Positions 27,703-42,107 of a stretch of DNA of 64,000 bases are shown here, one piece after another; position 1 is the first letter of the stretch, and each line of letters starts with the position of its first letter. The position numbers and the translations under genes were made by a program. The notes under the pieces were generated by a model. The model saw only the letters and a list, made by a program, of their open reading frames with translations. It did no database searches and had not been told where the DNA came from. The stretch is from Buttiauxella gaviniae ATCC 51604 (GTDB taxonomy: Bacteria > Pseudomonadota > Gammaproteobacteria > Enterobacterales > Enterobacteriaceae). The stretch lies in assembly GCF_001654835.1 (NCBI RefSeq), contig NZ_LXEP01000021.1:1-64000 (forward strand), in the 5' to 3' direction.

Positions 27703-29814
27703 CTAGTTTCGGTTGCGGGTAACTTTGATGACATCCGGCATCACGCGGATTTTGCGCATAATATTAGCCAGATGAACACGATCGCGGGCAGACATACGGA
27801 TAAACGCGCTATAGACGCGACCATCTTTTTCTTCTGTATTCAGGCTGTGGATATTTGAGCCTGCTGTGTTGATAGCCGCCGTCAGATTTGCCAGTGCACC
27901 CTGATGGTTGAACATATCTACTTTGATTTCAGTGAGGAACTCTTGCTCAGTTTCCTTATCCCATTCCACCGCCATAAACTTCTCGGCTTCTTTCTGGTAG
28001 CCACGAATATTACGGCAAGACTCATGGTGGATAACCAACCCTTTACCAGGGCTGACGTGAGCAACTATCGGGTCGCCAGGAATGGGGCGGCAACACTTAG
28101 CAAAAGTAATCAGCACGCCGTCTGCGCCTTTGATAGGCAGATGGCTATGCGGCAGAGCATTCGCCTGCAAAGACGCTTGTGATTCTCCTTGCAGGTTTTT
28201 CGCGACAACCACACTCATGGCGTTACCCAAACCAATTTCAGCCAGCAAATCATCAAGCGTGGCGAGTTTCATGCGCTCAAGCTCACGTTGGATATTTTCT
28301 GGCGGAACTTCGGCAAGCTTGCGGCTACCACCTAACGCATGGTTAAGCAGGCGGCGTCCGAGGCTAACAGAGTCATCACGCTTCAGGTTTTTCAGCATCT
28401 GGCGGATTTTGGCGCGAGCTTTTGAGCTCACCACAAAGTTCAGCCAGGCAGCATTCGGGCGAGCGCCCGGTGCGGTAATGATTTCGATTGTCTGGCCGCT
28501 CGCGAGCGACTGAGACAGCGGATAGGGTTGTCTGTCGACACGAGCACCAACGCATGCGTGGCCGATATCGGTATGTACGGCATAGGCGAAATCGACAGGT
28601 GTCGCACCAGCCGGTAATTCGACAATGCGCCCTTCCGGAGTGAAAACGTAAATCTCATCCGGGAACAGATCGGATTTTACGCTCTCGATAAATTCAAATG
28701 AGCTACCGGCACTTTGCTGTAATTCCAGCAGGCTTTGCATCCAGCGCTGGGCACGGATTTGCGCTGTAGTGCCACTTTCACCTTGCTCTTTATAAGCCCA
28801 GTGAGCGGCAACACCCATTTCTGCCATCTGGTCCATATCTTCGGTACGGATTTGCACTTCAACCGGCACACCGTGTGGGCCAATCATTGAAGTATGCAGG
28901 GACTGATATCCGTTCGCTTTTGGAATGGCGATATAGTCTTTAACCCGGCCCGGACGTGGTTTGTAGAGGCTATGCATCTGCCCAAGAACGCGGTAACAGG
29001 TATCCATGTCGTGAACAATTACGCGGAAGGCGTAAATATCCATAATCGAGTGGAAACGCTGCTCTTTGAGCGTCATTTTGCAGTAAATAGAATAAAGGTG
29101 TTTTTCGCGACCGCTGACACGGCAAGGAATGCCCGCTTCTTGTAAACGCCCATCGATTTCAGAGAGGATTTTTTGAATCATCTCTTTGCGGTTACCGCGC
29201 GCTGCTTTAACCACTTCTTTAATGACGCGGTAACGGTTCGGGTAAAGCGCTTCAAAGCCCAGCTCTTCCAGTTCGGTTTTCAGATGATGAATACCAAGAC
29301 GGTGCGCCAGAGGGCTATAAATTTCGAGGGTTTCGCGAGCAATACGTCGACGCTTATCAGGGCGCAAAGCCCCAAGAGTGCGCATGTTATGCGTACGGTC
29401 GGCGAGTTTGATCAGAATGACGCGGATGTCTTGCACCATCGCCATGATCATTTTGCGGAAGTTTTCAGCCTGAGCTTCTTTCTTATCGCGGAATTTCAGT
29501 TTGTCGAGCTTAGATACCCCTTCCACCAGTTCGGCAACGCTTTTGCCAAACAGTTGTTCCATATCCTGGTAGGTGGCTGGGGTGTCTTCGATCACATCAT
29601 GCAGTAGTGCAGCCATCAGTGTTTCATAGTCGAGTTTCATCTCGGCCAGAATGCAGGCTACAGCGACAGGATGGGTGATATAGGGTTCACCGCTTGAACG
29701 TGCTTGTCCCTCGTGAGCATCACGCGCAACAAGGTATGCTTGCCGAAGTCGCTTAATCTGCTCCTCGGGCAAGTATGGTTGAATCAGTTGATTCAGACTT
29801 TCAAACAGATACAA
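27703..29814 (-). CDS. spoT: Bifunctional (p)ppGpp synthetase/hydrolase SpoT
   Basis: Degrades and, weakly, makes the stringent-response alarmones. HD hydrolase domain about residues 30-200 (HDVIEDT, metal site intact), synthetase domain about 230-360, TGS domain from about 385 (IYVFTPEGRIVELPAGATPVDFAY begins it) and a C-terminal ACT domain about 630-703. It has 703 residues and no truncation. Its position after rpoZ in the gmk operon links it physically with the RNA polymerase omega subunit, itself part of a ppGpp site. Confidence 0.97.
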   Translation of the reverse strand: MYLFESLNQLIQPYLPEEQIKRLRQAYLVARDAHEGQARSSGEPYITHPVAVACILAEMKLDYETLMAALLHDVIEDTPATYQDMEQLFGKSVAELVEGVSKLDKLKFRDKKEAQAENFRKMIMAMVQDIRVILIKLADRTHNMRTLGALRPDKRRRIARETLEIYSPLAHRLGIHHLKTELEELGFEALYPNRYRVIKEVVKAARGNRKEMIQKILSEIDGRLQEAGIPCRVSGREKHLYSIYCKMTLKEQRFHSIMDIYAFRVIVHDMDTCYRVLGQMHSLYKPRPGRVKDYIAIPKANGYQSLHTSMIGPHGVPVEVQIRTEDMDQMAEMGVAAHWAYKEQGESGTTAQIRAQRWMQSLLELQQSAGSSFEFIESVKSDLFPDEIYVFTPEGRIVELPAGATPVDFAYAVHTDIGHACVGARVDRQPYPLSQSLASGQTIEIITAPGARPNAAWLNFVVSSKARAKIRQMLKNLKRDDSVSLGRRLLNHALGGSRKLAEVPPENIQRELERMKLATLDDLLAEIGLGNAMSVVVAKNLQGESQASLQANALPHSHLPIKGADGVLITFAKCCRPIPGDPIVAHVSPGKGLVIHHESCRNIRGYQKEAEKFMAVEWDKETEQEFLTEIKVDMFNHQGALANLTAAINTAGSNIHSLNTEEKDGRVYSAFIRMSARDRVHLANIMRKIRVMPDVIKVTRNRN

Positions 29815-29832
29815 GGGCTACCCGCAGGCTAA

Positions 29833-30108
29833 TTAACGACGACCTTCAGCAATAGCGGTAACAGCCTGCAGTTCTGCGGCTTCCTGCTCTTGCTGTTCCT
29901 GGCGATCACGAACATCGAGAATCTGGTTGGTGATCAACCCTTCTTCGATTTCGCGCAGTGCGATTACAGTCGTTTTATCGTTTTCTTCAGGCACTAGTGG
30001 ATCTTTACCACCAGTTTGCATCTGACGAGCGCGACGTGCGGCGACCAGAACCAGGTCAAAACGGTTACCAATTTTCTCAACAGCGTCCTGAACAGTTACG
30101 CGTGCCAT
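29833..30108 (-). CDS. rpoZ: RNA polymerase omega subunit
   Basis: A 91-residue subunit that clamps beta-prime and contributes to ppGpp binding site 1. The N-terminus [20 protein letters not shown] and the middle ALREIEEGL are the diagnostic parts; the C-terminus is a Glu/Gln-rich tail. It is 54 bases after gmk and 18 bases before spoT on the same strand. Confidence 0.97.
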   Translation of the reverse strand: MARVTVQDAVEKIGNRFDLVLVAARRARQMQTGGKDPLVPEENDKTTVIALREIEEGLITNQILDVRDRQEQQEQEAAELQAVTAIAEGRR

Positions 30109-30162
30109 AATTAAAATGCTCCACAGATGAAGAAATGACTGGGCATGATACTGAAACTGGGC

Positions 30163-30849
<687 letters not shown>

Positions 30850-31017
30850 CTACGTGTCACGGAGAATTTGTCGCACTCCCCAGCAATATTTCTGCCATTT
30901 TGCGCAAGGATTTCCAAAAACATGCCGTATTACTGCAATACATTAAAAATCTCTGAAAGCCCTTCGCATCCTTTTTAAAACCCAATCGCACAGCTTGTTT
31001 TTGAGCGTTATACCTGA

Positions 31018-33344
<2,327 letters not shown>

Positions 33345-33579
33345 TGATACCTCCAGTGGAAACGCTGAGAGGGTAACGTTTTGTGAACAATATCACGATT
33401 GAGTTTTTTTAAAGCGAAGCGGTTTTGATTATATTTACTAATGCGTAATCGTGTTTTTTAGCAGTGAGGTAGGGGTGTTCTGTGGTTTATGTATTTAAAG
33501 AGAATTATTTAAATTGATGAATTAGGTCGTTTGAATGACAAAGCCCGCATAGTGCGGGCTTAGAAAGACAATGTGAACA
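33345..33579. other. Intergenic region yicG-yicC, no gene (dinD site in E. coli)
   Basis: 235 AT-rich bases without a convincing ORF. E. coli K-12 has the SOS gene dinD here; I see neither coding remains nor a LexA box. The only clear element is the yicC terminator at 33541-33561. Confidence 0.6.
33541..33561 (-). terminator. Terminator after yicC
   Basis: AAGCCCGCA and TGCGGGCTT flank TAG, giving a 9-bp stem. On the reverse strand a short TTTGTCATT tract follows. Confidence 0.7.
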
Positions 33580-34443
33580 TCACTCGATGTTCTGAATCTG
33601 CTCACGCATCTGTTCAATCAGCACTTTCAGTTCAATCGCTGAATTGGTGACATCTGAATTAATAGATTTTGAGGCAAGGGTATTCGACTCGCGATTGAAT
33701 TCTTGCATCATAAAGTCGAGGCGGCGGCCAACGGCTTCTTTTTTCTTCAGAATGTTGTACGTTTCTTTGACGTGAGCTTCCAGACGATCCAGCTCTTCAG
33801 CAACGTCGACACGCTGAGCCATCAGCACAAGCTCTTGCTCAAGGCGATTATTTTCAAGCTGAACCTGGGCATCTTCCAGTTTTGCAATCAGGCGTTCACG
33901 TTGCCATTTCAAAACTTCAGGCATCTGCGCGCGAACATTGACGACCTCAGCACTGACACCTTGCAGACGTTGCTCAATCATCGCTTTCAGAGCTTCGCCT
34001 TCGGTTTCGCGGGCAACAATAAAGTCGTCCAGCGCACCATCAAGGGCTGCAAGAATTTCAGCGGTGATGGCGTCGAGATCTTGTTCTTGTGCTGACATCA
34101 CACCAGGCCAGCGCAAAATATCGACCGGATTGATTTCGCCTTCATCGCTTTGCATTTTGACCCAGTTGGCCGCTTCTACCAGCTGTTTAGCCAGTTTTTC
34201 ATTGAGCAACAAAGAAGTTTGTGAGCGGGCATCAGGTTCGAAACGCAGGTTACATTCTACTTTTCCGCGGGTTAAGCGAGTGCGAATACGTTCGCGTGCC
34301 ACAGGTTCGAGGCTACGGAACTGCTCCGGCATGCGAATGTAAGTTTCGAGATAACGTTGGTTTACTGAACGTAACTCCCAGGAGGCGCTGCCCCATTCGC
34401 CTTTAACTTCACGTCGGGCATAGGCGGTCATACTGCGGATCAT
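33580..34443 (-). CDS. yicC: Endoribonuclease YicC
   Basis: Founding member of the YicC family of RNases, reported to cleave the sRNA RyhB and act with PNPase. The protein has 287 residues. The N-terminal signature MIRSMTAYAR is followed by SVNQRYLE, and the C-terminal block is RRLDFMMQEFNREANT-like (here NRESNTLASKS). I take ATG 34443, which reproduces the E. coli N-terminus exactly, rather than the far longer frame to 34611 that would run into rph. It is divergent from rph over 124 bases. Confidence 0.95.
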   Translation of the reverse strand: MIRSMTAYARREVKGEWGSASWELRSVNQRYLETYIRMPEQFRSLEPVARERIRTRLTRGKVECNLRFEPDARSQTSLLLNEKLAKQLVEAANWVKMQSDEGEINPVDILRWPGVMSAQEQDLDAITAEILAALDGALDDFIVARETEGEALKAMIEQRLQGVSAEVVNVRAQMPEVLKWQRERLIAKLEDAQVQLENNRLEQELVLMAQRVDVAEELDRLEAHVKETYNILKKKEAVGRRLDFMMQEFNRESNTLASKSINSDVTNSAIELKVLIEQMREQIQNIE

Positions 34444-34526
34444 ATTTCGTAACCGTATTGCGTAATAGATGTGGGGATTATAGCTATGCCAGGACTTGCA
34501 TGATAGGAATAAGCGAGCGAAGTCCG

Positions 34527-34532
34527 TATAAT
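34527..34532 (+). promoter_or_regulatory. -10 element for rph-pyrE
   Basis: A perfect TATAAT lies 36 bases upstream of the rph start. No strong -35 hexamer is seen at the matching distance. Confidence 0.5.
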
Positions 34533-34567
34533 GCGCAGCCACATTCGTTTTAGCCGGAGATAACCCC

Positions 34568-35284
34568 ATGCGTCCATCAGGTCGTAGCGCCGAACAAGTG
34601 CGCACAGTCACCCTGACCCGTAATTACACCAAACACGCAGAAGGCTCCGTGCTGGTCGAGTTTGGCGATACCAAAGTACTTTGCACCGCCACTGTTGAAG
34701 AAGGCGTTCCGCGTTTTCTGAAAGGCCAGGGCCAGGGTTGGATCACCGCAGAATACGGTATGTTGCCTCGTGCAACTCATACGCGTAACTTCCGTGAAGC
34801 AGCAAAAGGTAAGCAGGGCGGTCGTACTCTTGAGATTCAGCGCCTGATTGCTCGCTCGCTTCGTGCAGCAGTAGATTTGAAGGTTCTCGGTGAATACACC
34901 ATCACGCTGGACTGCGATGTTCTGCAGGCTGACGGTGGTACTCGTACAGCTTCAATCACCGGTGCTTGTGTTGCTCTGGCTGACGCATTGAACAAGCTGG
35001 TTGCCGCAGGTAAGCTGAAAACCAACCCGATGAAAGGGATGGTAGCTGCAGTCTCAGTTGGTATCGTTAATGGTGCTGCTGTTTGCGATCTGGAATATGT
35101 TGAAGATTCTGCTGCAGAAACCGACATGAACGTCGTGATGATGGAAGATGGCCGAATGATTGAGGTTCAAGGCACCGCTGAAGGCGAGCCGTTCACCCAT
35201 GAAGAGCTACTGGCGCTACTGGCGCTGGCCCGAGGGGGAATTGAATCTATCGTAACGGCGCAGAAGGCGGCGTTAGAAAATTGA
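34568..35284 (+). CDS. rph: Ribonuclease PH
   Basis: 3'-5' phosphorolytic exoribonuclease that trims tRNA and stable RNA precursors; forms a hexameric ring. It has 238 residues, the full family length. The phosphate-binding motif [16 protein letters not shown] is near residues 85-100 and the catalytic [15 protein letters not shown] near 115-129. Unlike E. coli MG1655, which carries a frameshift (rph-1), this copy is intact. That matters because translation to its end controls the pyrE attenuator: the stop codon is five bases before the attenuator stem. Confidence 0.97.
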   Translation: MRPSGRSAEQVRTVTLTRNYTKHAEGSVLVEFGDTKVLCTATVEEGVPRFLKGQGQGWITAEYGMLPRATHTRNFREAAKGKQGGRTLEIQRLIARSLRAAVDLKVLGEYTITLDCDVLQADGGTRTASITGACVALADALNKLVAAGKLKTNPMKGMVAAVSVGIVNGAAVCDLEYVEDSAAETDMNVVMMEDGRMIEVQGTAEGEPFTHEELLALLALARGGIESIVTAQKAALEN

Positions 35285-35289
35285 TTTTA

Positions 35290-35314
35290 GGCGACTCTGA
35301 GAGTCGCCTTTTTT
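35290..35314 (+). terminator. pyrE attenuator
   Basis: GGCGACTC-TGA-GAGTCGCC followed by TTTTTT is an intrinsic terminator starting five bases after the rph stop. In E. coli, low UTP makes polymerase pause so that the ribosome on rph reaches the hairpin and prevents termination; the layout here is the same. Confidence 0.92.
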
Positions 35315-35315
35315 A

Positions 35316-35390
35316 TACCCGTCATACTTCAAGCTGCATCGTAGTTGGCAGTATTCGCTTGCCGTGATGTAGCTCGAATTGTTTTGGGTA
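35316..35390. repeat. 75-bp palindromic repeat in the pyrE leader
   Basis: It begins TACCCGTCATACTTCAAGCT and ends with GGGTA. The two ends are imperfect inverted repeats: TACCC, then TTCAAGCTGCATC, faced by the complement of GATGTAGCTCGAA. A central GGCA...TGCC dyad lies between them. It resembles short palindromic repeats with a CCCGTCATACTTCAAG end scattered in enterobacterial genomes. It accounts for most of the extra distance between the attenuator and pyrE. Confidence 0.65.
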
Positions 35391-35422
35391 AATATATAAA
35401 TGAAATTTATAGGAGCAAATCC

Positions 35423-36064
35423 ATGAAACCGTATCAGCGCCAGTTTATTGAGTTTGCGCTTAACAAGCAGGTACTTAAGTTTGGCGAGTTCACGCTGAAA
35501 TCCGGGCGTACCAGTCCTTATTTCTTCAATGCCGGGCTGTTCAATACCGGGCGCGACCTGGCACTGTTGGGCCGTTTTTATGCTGCAGCGTTAGTGGATT
35601 CCGGGATTGAGTTTGATTTGCTGTTTGGGCCGGCTTACAAAGGGATTCCAATCGCGACGACTACCGCCGTTGCGTTGGCCGAACATCACGAGCTTGATCT
35701 GCCATATTGCTTTAACCGCAAAGAAGCCAAAGACCATGGTGAAGGTGGCAATCTGGTTGGTAGCGCGCTGCAAGGGCGTGTAATGCTGGTGGATGATGTT
35801 ATCACCGCAGGTACCGCAATTCGTGAGTCCATGGAAATTATTGCCGCTAATGATGCATCACTGGCTGGCGTGCTCATTTCTCTGGACCGCCAGGAACGTG
35901 GCCGTGGCGAGATATCAGCGATTCAGGAAGTTGAGCGTGATTACCAATGCAAAGTGATTTCAATCATCACTCTGAAAGACTTGGTTGAATACCTGGAAGA
36001 AAAACCTGAGATGGCTGTGCATTTAGCGGCTGTACAGGAATACCGTACTCAGTACGGTGTTTAA
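35423..36064 (+). CDS. pyrE: Orotate phosphoribosyltransferase
   Basis: Joins orotate and PRPP to give OMP in pyrimidine synthesis. It has 213 residues. The PRPP-binding motif [13 protein letters not shown] is near residues 120-132 and the orotate-side [13 protein letters not shown] near 97-109. ATG 35423 has AGGAG at 35411-35415 and reproduces the E. coli N-terminus [10 protein letters not shown]; the in-frame extension to 35345 lies in the repeat and is rejected. Controlled by attenuation through rph. Confidence 0.97.
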   Translation: MKPYQRQFIEFALNKQVLKFGEFTLKSGRTSPYFFNAGLFNTGRDLALLGRFYAAALVDSGIEFDLLFGPAYKGIPIATTTAVALAEHHELDLPYCFNRKEAKDHGEGGNLVGSALQGRVMLVDDVITAGTAIRESMEIIAANDASLAGVLISLDRQERGRGEISAIQEVERDYQCKVISIITLKDLVEYLEEKPEMAVHLAAVQEYRTQYGV

Positions 36065-36066
36065 GA

Positions 36067-36090
36067 AAAAGGGCCTTTAAAGGCCCTTTT
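36067..36090. terminator. Bidirectional terminator pyrE/slmA
   Basis: A 24-bp perfect palindrome, AAAAGGGCCTTT and its complement AAAGGCCCTTTT. It has A and T runs at the ends and lies between convergent stop codons. Confidence 0.9.
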
Positions 36091-36093
36091 CAA

Positions 36094-36690
36094 TTACTGA
36101 AGCTGGGAGGCAACCAGTGGCCATCGGATATCAAAATCACCGGTAGGTAGATAGCGGAATTCGCTACGTACAAAACGCGATAGCGTCCCTTCGCAAAATG
36201 CCAGAAGCTGGCTTGCTAGCAGCGATTCATCGGTAACAAACCCTTCGCCTTCACGCATCTTCTTTTCTCGCATCACCTGGCGCAATTGCACTTCAATACG
36301 CTCAAAGAGCTGGTTGATGCGGCCTTGCAAGCGGTCTTGTTCAAACATCAAAGCATGGCCGGTGAGAATACGTGTAAGGCCAGGGTTGCGTTCGCCAAAC
36401 CCGAGAATCAGTAGAACAATCAAACGTAACCGAGAGTGTGTGTCTTTCTCATCTTTCAAAATGAGATTGATACGGGTAATTAGACTGTCTTCAATAAACT
36501 CGATAAGACTATCGAACATCTTTGTTTTGCTAGGAAAATGTCGATAAAGCGCAGCTTCGGAAACGCCAACAGTCGCCGCGAGCTTAGCGGTGGTGATTCG
36601 TTGGCTTCCATCACTGGATTCAAGCATTTGGGCCAGAGACTGAAGTATTTCTTCGCGACGATTCCGTTTCGCAGCTTGTTTTTCTGCCAT
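36094..36690 (-). CDS. slmA: Nucleoid occlusion factor SlmA
   Basis: TetR-type DNA-binding protein that blocks FtsZ ring assembly over the chromosome. The helix-turn-helix is at residues about 30-52 ([21 protein letters not shown]), and the C-terminal domain binds FtsZ. It has 198 residues, typical of the family. It is divergent from nothing nearby, with 120 bases before dut on the same strand. Confidence 0.96.
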   Translation of the reverse strand: MAEKQAAKRNRREEILQSLAQMLESSDGSQRITTAKLAATVGVSEAALYRHFPSKTKMFDSLIEFIEDSLITRINLILKDEKDTHSRLRLIVLLILGFGERNPGLTRILTGHALMFEQDRLQGRINQLFERIEVQLRQVMREKKMREGEGFVTDESLLASQLLAFCEGTLSRFVRSEFRYLPTGDFDIRWPLVASQLQ

Positions 36691-36810
36691 GTTCTAAAAT
36701 ACCCCTGAAATAACGCACTTGTCAGGCAAGTAGCCACACAGCGCTCGCAAACTTAAAGTTTGCGGTTTTTTCACATTTTTTACGCTGTGGGGTTACGTTT
36801 ATAAACGAAG

Positions 36811-37269
36811 TTACTGGCGACCAGAATGGCCGAAACCGCCTTCGCCTCGGTCACTGGAGTCGAAATCTTCAACCAGATTGAATTCAGCTTGAACGACAGG
36901 CACAAACACCATTTGTGCAATGCGTTCGCCGGGTTCAATGGTGAAGTGGTCTTGTCCACGGTTCCACACGGAAACCATTAACTGACCCTGGTAATCAGAG
37001 TCTATCAGCCCGACAAGATTGCCTAACACTACGCCATGCTTATGACCAAGTCCTGAACGAGGCAAAATGACTGCTGCCAGAGATGGATCGGCGATATGGA
37101 TAGCCAGCCCGGTTGGAATAAGCTTAGTTACACCTGGAGCAAGCTCTACGGCCTCATCCAGACAGGCACGTAGGTCAAGACCTGCGGAGCCGGAAGTTGC
37201 ATAAGTCGGCAGCGGGAACTGTTGGCCAACGCGTGGGTCCAGAATCTTAACGTCGATTTTTTTCATCAT
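36811..37269 (-). CDS. dut: Deoxyuridine triphosphatase
   Basis: Hydrolyses dUTP to dUMP, keeping uracil out of DNA and feeding thymidylate synthesis. It is a trimeric dUTPase of 151-152 residues. Motif 3 is [11 protein letters not shown], motif 4 is [10 protein letters not shown] and motif 5 is [11 protein letters not shown] at the C-terminus. Two consecutive ATGs at 37269 and 37266 are possible starts. It overlaps the end of coaBC by about 20 bases, so the two are translationally linked. Confidence 0.97.
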   Translation of the reverse strand: MMKKIDVKILDPRVGQQFPLPTYATSGSAGLDLRACLDEAVELAPGVTKLIPTGLAIHIADPSLAAVILPRSGLGHKHGVVLGNLVGLIDSDYQGQLMVSVWNRGQDHFTIEPGERIAQMVFVPVVQAEFNLVEDFDSSDRGEGGFGHSGRQ

Positions 37270-38461
37270 AACGGGTAACTATCTCGTTCAGTAAAAGATG
37301 GCCAAGGAGTTCCTTACGCTCAAGAGGTAAGACTTTATCTCCATCCTGCCAGAAAAGGTGCAATGCATTGTTTTCGCTGTTAAATCCCTGACCTTCTTGT
37401 GAAACATCGTTCGCACAAATCAGATCGAGGTTTTTACTCACGCGTTTTTGCCTGGCGTATTCTTCCACATTATTTGTTTCGGCGGCAAACCCAACAACAT
37501 AAGGACGATGAGTTAAAAGCGCTGCGACACCGGCGACAATATCCGGGTTTTTTATCATTTTTATTGTGATTTCATCGCCTTGCTTTTTGATTTTTTCTTC
37601 AGCAACTGCGGCGGCACGATAGTCTGCAACAGCCGCACAGCCAACAAAAATTTGCTGCCCCTGGACATGTTGTTGAACCGTGGCTTCCATTTCGAGGGCC
37701 GTGGTGACATCAATGCGTTTTACCCATGGTGGGGTTGGCAAAGAAACAGGGCCGGAAATTAATGTCACATTTGCACCACGTGCTGCCGCTGCAGCCGCAA
37801 TTGCGAAGCCCATTTTTCCCGAGCTATCGTTGGTGATGTAACGCACCGGGTCCAGGCGTTCACGAGTTGGGCCTGCGGTAATCATGACATTAAGATGTTG
37901 CAGATCTTTGATGACAGTAAAATGTTGCGCGGCCATCTCAACAATCGCTAATGGGTCGAGCATACGGCCAGGACCGATATCGCCACAGGCTTGGCTGCCG
38001 CTATCAGGCCCCCAGATCAATAGGCCGCGCGTAGATAAAACCTCAAGATTGTGCTGAGTTGCTGTAGCCCGATACATTTGTTGGTTCATGGCTGGCAAAA
38101 CGGCAACGGGTGCGGGTGTCGCAAGGCAAATTGTGCTTACCAGGTCATTTGCCATCCCTGCGGTAATGCGAGCAATTAAATCAGCTGTCGCTGGTGCAAG
38201 AATAACTAAATCAGCCCATTTGCCTAATTCGATATGCCCCATAGCCGCTTCTGCTGCGGGATCTAACAAGCTATCTGATACGGGATAACCTGAAACGGCT
38301 TGTAAACTCAGTGGTGTAATAAAGGCTTTGGCGGCCTCAGTCATTACTACCCGAACCTCAGCGCCGCGTTCGCGCAGACGGCGTACCAGTTCTGGCGTTT
38401 TGTAAGCAGCGATACCGCCACTCACACCCAGAACAATTTTTTTGCCAGCAAGCCCAATCAT
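37247..38461 (-). CDS. coaBC: Phosphopantothenoylcysteine decarboxylase/synthetase CoaBC
   Basis: Two-domain coenzyme A enzyme. The N-terminal flavoprotein CoaC (about residues 1-190) carries VSGGIAAYK, the catalytic His in [10 protein letters not shown] and the AMNQQMY clamp. The C-terminal CoaB (about 191-404) carries [16 protein letters not shown] and the Lys of [11 protein letters not shown] 38461 (MIGLAGKKI) gives 404 residues and has GGTGG seven bases upstream. It is divergent from radC. Confidence 0.95.
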   Translation of the reverse strand: MIGLAGKKIVLGVSGGIAAYKTPELVRRLRERGAEVRVVMTEAAKAFITPLSLQAVSGYPVSDSLLDPAAEAAMGHIELGKWADLVILAPATADLIARITAGMANDLVSTICLATPAPVAVLPAMNQQMYRATATQHNLEVLSTRGLLIWGPDSGSQACGDIGPGRMLDPLAIVEMAAQHFTVIKDLQHLNVMITAGPTRERLDPVRYITNDSSGKMGFAIAAAAAARGANVTLISGPVSLPTPPWVKRIDVTTALEMEATVQQHVQGQQIFVGCAAVADYRAAAVAEEKIKKQGDEITIKMIKNPDIVAGVAALLTHRPYVVGFAAETNNVEEYARQKRVSKNLDLICANDVSQEGQGFNSENNALHLFWQDGDKVLPLERKELLGHLLLNEIVTRYDEKNRR

Positions 38462-38622
38462 GATTTTTCCACCAGAAGTCACAGTCATCTAAATATTTTA
38501 CCACACTCATTCGGTATCGACTTTTTGCAGTTTGCGAGACATCCCGCATGGAGAATATCTGCGAGTCGTGTGCATTGCTCGAGTTGTGCTAAATAGTGAT
38601 AACGAAGGGCAGGGAGGTTCTG

Positions 38623-39300
38623 ATGGACGAATCATTGAGGCAAGACAAAGCGGATATGCCGCGGGAAAAGCTTTTGAAATTTGGGGCTAGCTCATTATCT
38701 GATGTGGAATTACTGGCACTTTTTTTACGCACTGGCTGCAGAAACATGAATGTCATGGTATTTGCGCAAAGCATACTGCATCAGTTTGGGTCGTTAAGTC
38801 GGCTGCTGTCGGCTGATTATTCGCAATTTAAGGATGTGAAAGGTATTGGGAGCGCAAAATACACCCAGTTGAATGCCATTGCTGAGCTGGCGAGGCGTTA
38901 TTACTATTCGCGAGGTGTTGAGGAGCTAACGCTCAAGGGGCCTGATTCCGTAAGGGATTTCATCCAAAGCCAACTGACCACTGCAGAGCGTGAGATCTTT
39001 ATGGTTATTTTTTTGGATAATCAGCATCGGGTGATTAAACATTGCCCTATGTTTTCGGGAACATTGAACCATGTTGAGGTTCATCCGAGAGAAATTGTGC
39101 GTGAAGCGATGAAATCCAATGCAGCGGCGTTAATACTCGCGCATAATCACCCGTCTGGTCGAGCAGAACCGAGTAAAGCTGATCGTGTTATTACTGAACG
39201 TATCGTAAAAGCTTGCCTGTTTATGGAAATTCAAGTGCTCGATCACCTTGTTATTGGCCGTGGAGAGTACGTTTCTTTTGCCGAACGTGGGTGGATTTAA
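38623..39300 (+). CDS. radC: RadC/YicR JAB-domain protein
   Basis: Member of the RadC family, once thought to be a DNA repair protein; its true role is unresolved. The N-terminal helix-hairpin-helix-like part includes [12 protein letters not shown]. The C-terminal JAB metalloprotease fold has the metal motif [14 protein letters not shown] near residues 174-187. I chose ATG 38623 (225 residues) because GGAGG at 38613-38617 sits five bases before it; an earlier start at 38596 is possible. Confidence 0.92.
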   Translation: MDESLRQDKADMPREKLLKFGASSLSDVELLALFLRTGCRNMNVMVFAQSILHQFGSLSRLLSADYSQFKDVKGIGSAKYTQLNAIAELARRYYYSRGVEELTLKGPDSVRDFIQSQLTTAEREIFMVIFLDNQHRVIKHCPMFSGTLNHVEVHPREIVREAMKSNAAALILAHNHPSGRAEPSKADRVITERIVKACLFMEIQVLDHLVIGRGEYVSFAERGWI

Positions 39301-39342
39301 GACGAATTGCGCGATCCTTGGGGATCTTTGTCTGTTCGGGAC

Positions 39343-39371
39343 TTGAGCACATGCGTTAGGCAGCGTATACT
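39343..39371 (+). promoter_or_regulatory. rpmBG promoter
   Basis: TTGAGC (39343-39348), a 17-bp spacer and TATACT (39366-39371) form a strong sigma-70 promoter with a GC-rich discriminator. It would give a leader of about 140 nt before rpmB. Confidence 0.8.
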
Positions 39372-39420
39372 ACGCCACCTTTGAGAATCTCGGGTTTTGG
39401 CATTATGCGCCTGGAACTGT

Positions 39421-39459
39421 GGTTCACATTGAACCGCCAGGGACCAGGCTTGCGGCCTG
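39421..39459 (+). promoter_or_regulatory. Structured rpmB leader
   Basis: Two hairpins lie in the untranslated leader: GGTTCA-CAT-TGAACC (39421-39435) and CAGGC-TTGCG-GCCTG (39445-39459). Leaders of ribosomal protein operons often bind their own product. Whether this one does is unknown. Confidence 0.4.
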
Positions 39460-39495
39460 ACGAGGCGCCATAACCCTATACGAAGCTCGAGCTAA

Positions 39496-39753
<258 letters not shown>

Positions 39754-39763
39754 GAGGAACTAA

Positions 39764-39934
<171 letters not shown>

Positions 39935-39953
39935 TTTTAGTGTCTTTGATGAA

Positions 39954-39978
39954 AACCTCGCTTCGGCGGGGTTTTTTT
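39954..39978 (+). terminator. Terminator after rpmG
   Basis: AACCTCGC-TTCG-GCGGGGTT with seven T is an 8-bp stem closed by a stable UUCG tetraloop. mutM begins 28 bases later and so probably depends on read-through or a weak promoter of its own. Confidence 0.9.
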
Positions 39979-40006
39979 GTTTTAGGACTTAGAGTGCGGA
40001 GGATTT

Positions 40007-40816
40007 ATGCCTGAGTTACCTGAAGTAGAAACCAGCCGACGTGGTATAGAGCCGCATCTGGTTGGTGAAACCATCTTGCATGCTGTCGTGCGTAATGGTC
40101 GACTGCGTTGGCCTGTCTCTGATGAAATCCATGCTCTGAGTGATAAACCCGTTTTAAGTGTGCAGCGTCGCGCTAAATACTTGCTGCTCGAACTTCCCGA
40201 TGGCTGGATTATTATCCATCTTGGCATGTCGGGTAGCCTGCGCATTCTTCCTGAAGATTATCCTGCTGAAAAACACGATCACGTCGATTTGGTGATGAGT
40301 AACGGTAAAGTCCTGCGCTATACAGATCCACGCCGCTTTGGCGCGTGGCTGTGGGCGAAAGAGCTTGAAGGTAGCAATGTGCTGGCACATCTTGGCCCAG
40401 AGCCACTGAGCGACGAGTTTTCGGCTGATTATCTGCGTGAAAAATCCGCGAAAAAGAAAATCGCCATTAAGCCGTGGCTGATGGATAACAAGCTTGTGGT
40501 GGGAGTGGGTAATATTTACGCCAGCGAATCGCTGTTTGCTGCGGGGATCCATCCGGATAGAGCTGCGCAGTCATTGTCTCAAACAGAATGTGATTTACTG
40601 GTTAAGACGATTAAAGCAGTGCTGCTTCGCTCGATTGAGCAAGGTGGTACGACACTTAAAGATTTTCTGCAGTCTGATGGTAAGCCAGGCTATTTCGCTC
40701 AGGAATTACAGGTTTACGGACGGGCAGGTGAACCATGCAGGGTTTGTGGTGCACCAATTATTATCAGCAAGCATGGGCAGCGCAGTACTTTTTATTGCCG
40801 CCACTGCCAGCATTAA
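40007..40816 (+). CDS. mutM: Formamidopyrimidine-DNA glycosylase MutM (Fpg)
   Basis: Removes 8-oxoguanine and formamidopyrimidines from DNA. The catalytic N-terminus [12 protein letters not shown] (Pro1 after Met removal, Glu2) is intact. The helix-two-turn-helix stretch is [16 protein letters not shown], and the C-terminal zinc finger has C-x2-C (CRVCGAP) and C-x2-C (CRHCQH). It has 269 residues. GGAGG about 40000 precedes ATG 40007. It converges on coaD 29 bases away. Confidence 0.97.
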   Translation: MPELPEVETSRRGIEPHLVGETILHAVVRNGRLRWPVSDEIHALSDKPVLSVQRRAKYLLLELPDGWIIIHLGMSGSLRILPEDYPAEKHDHVDLVMSNGKVLRYTDPRRFGAWLWAKELEGSNVLAHLGPEPLSDEFSADYLREKSAKKKIAIKPWLMDNKLVVGVGNIYASESLFAAGIHPDRAAQSLSQTECDLLVKTIKAVLLRSIEQGGTTLKDFLQSDGKPGYFAQELQVYGRAGEPCRVCGAPIIISKHGQRSTFYCRHCQH

Positions 40817-40820
40817 TTAT

Positions 40821-40845
40821 CACCCGTCATCATGCAACTCGAATG
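40821..40845. repeat. Possible truncated copy of the pyrE-leader repeat
   Basis: ACCCGTCAT (40822-40830) is shared with the left end of the 35316-35390 element, and AACTCGAATG resembles its right end (AGCTCGAATT). It fills the 29 bases between mutM and coaD. The match is short. Confidence 0.35.

Positions 40846-42106
<1,261 letters not shown>

Positions 42107-42107
<1 letters not shown>

Noticed and set aside
33470-33510. LexA-box-like stretch near the missing dinD
   Set aside because: CTGTGGTTTATGTATTTAAAG lacks the CAG right half of the LexA dyad.
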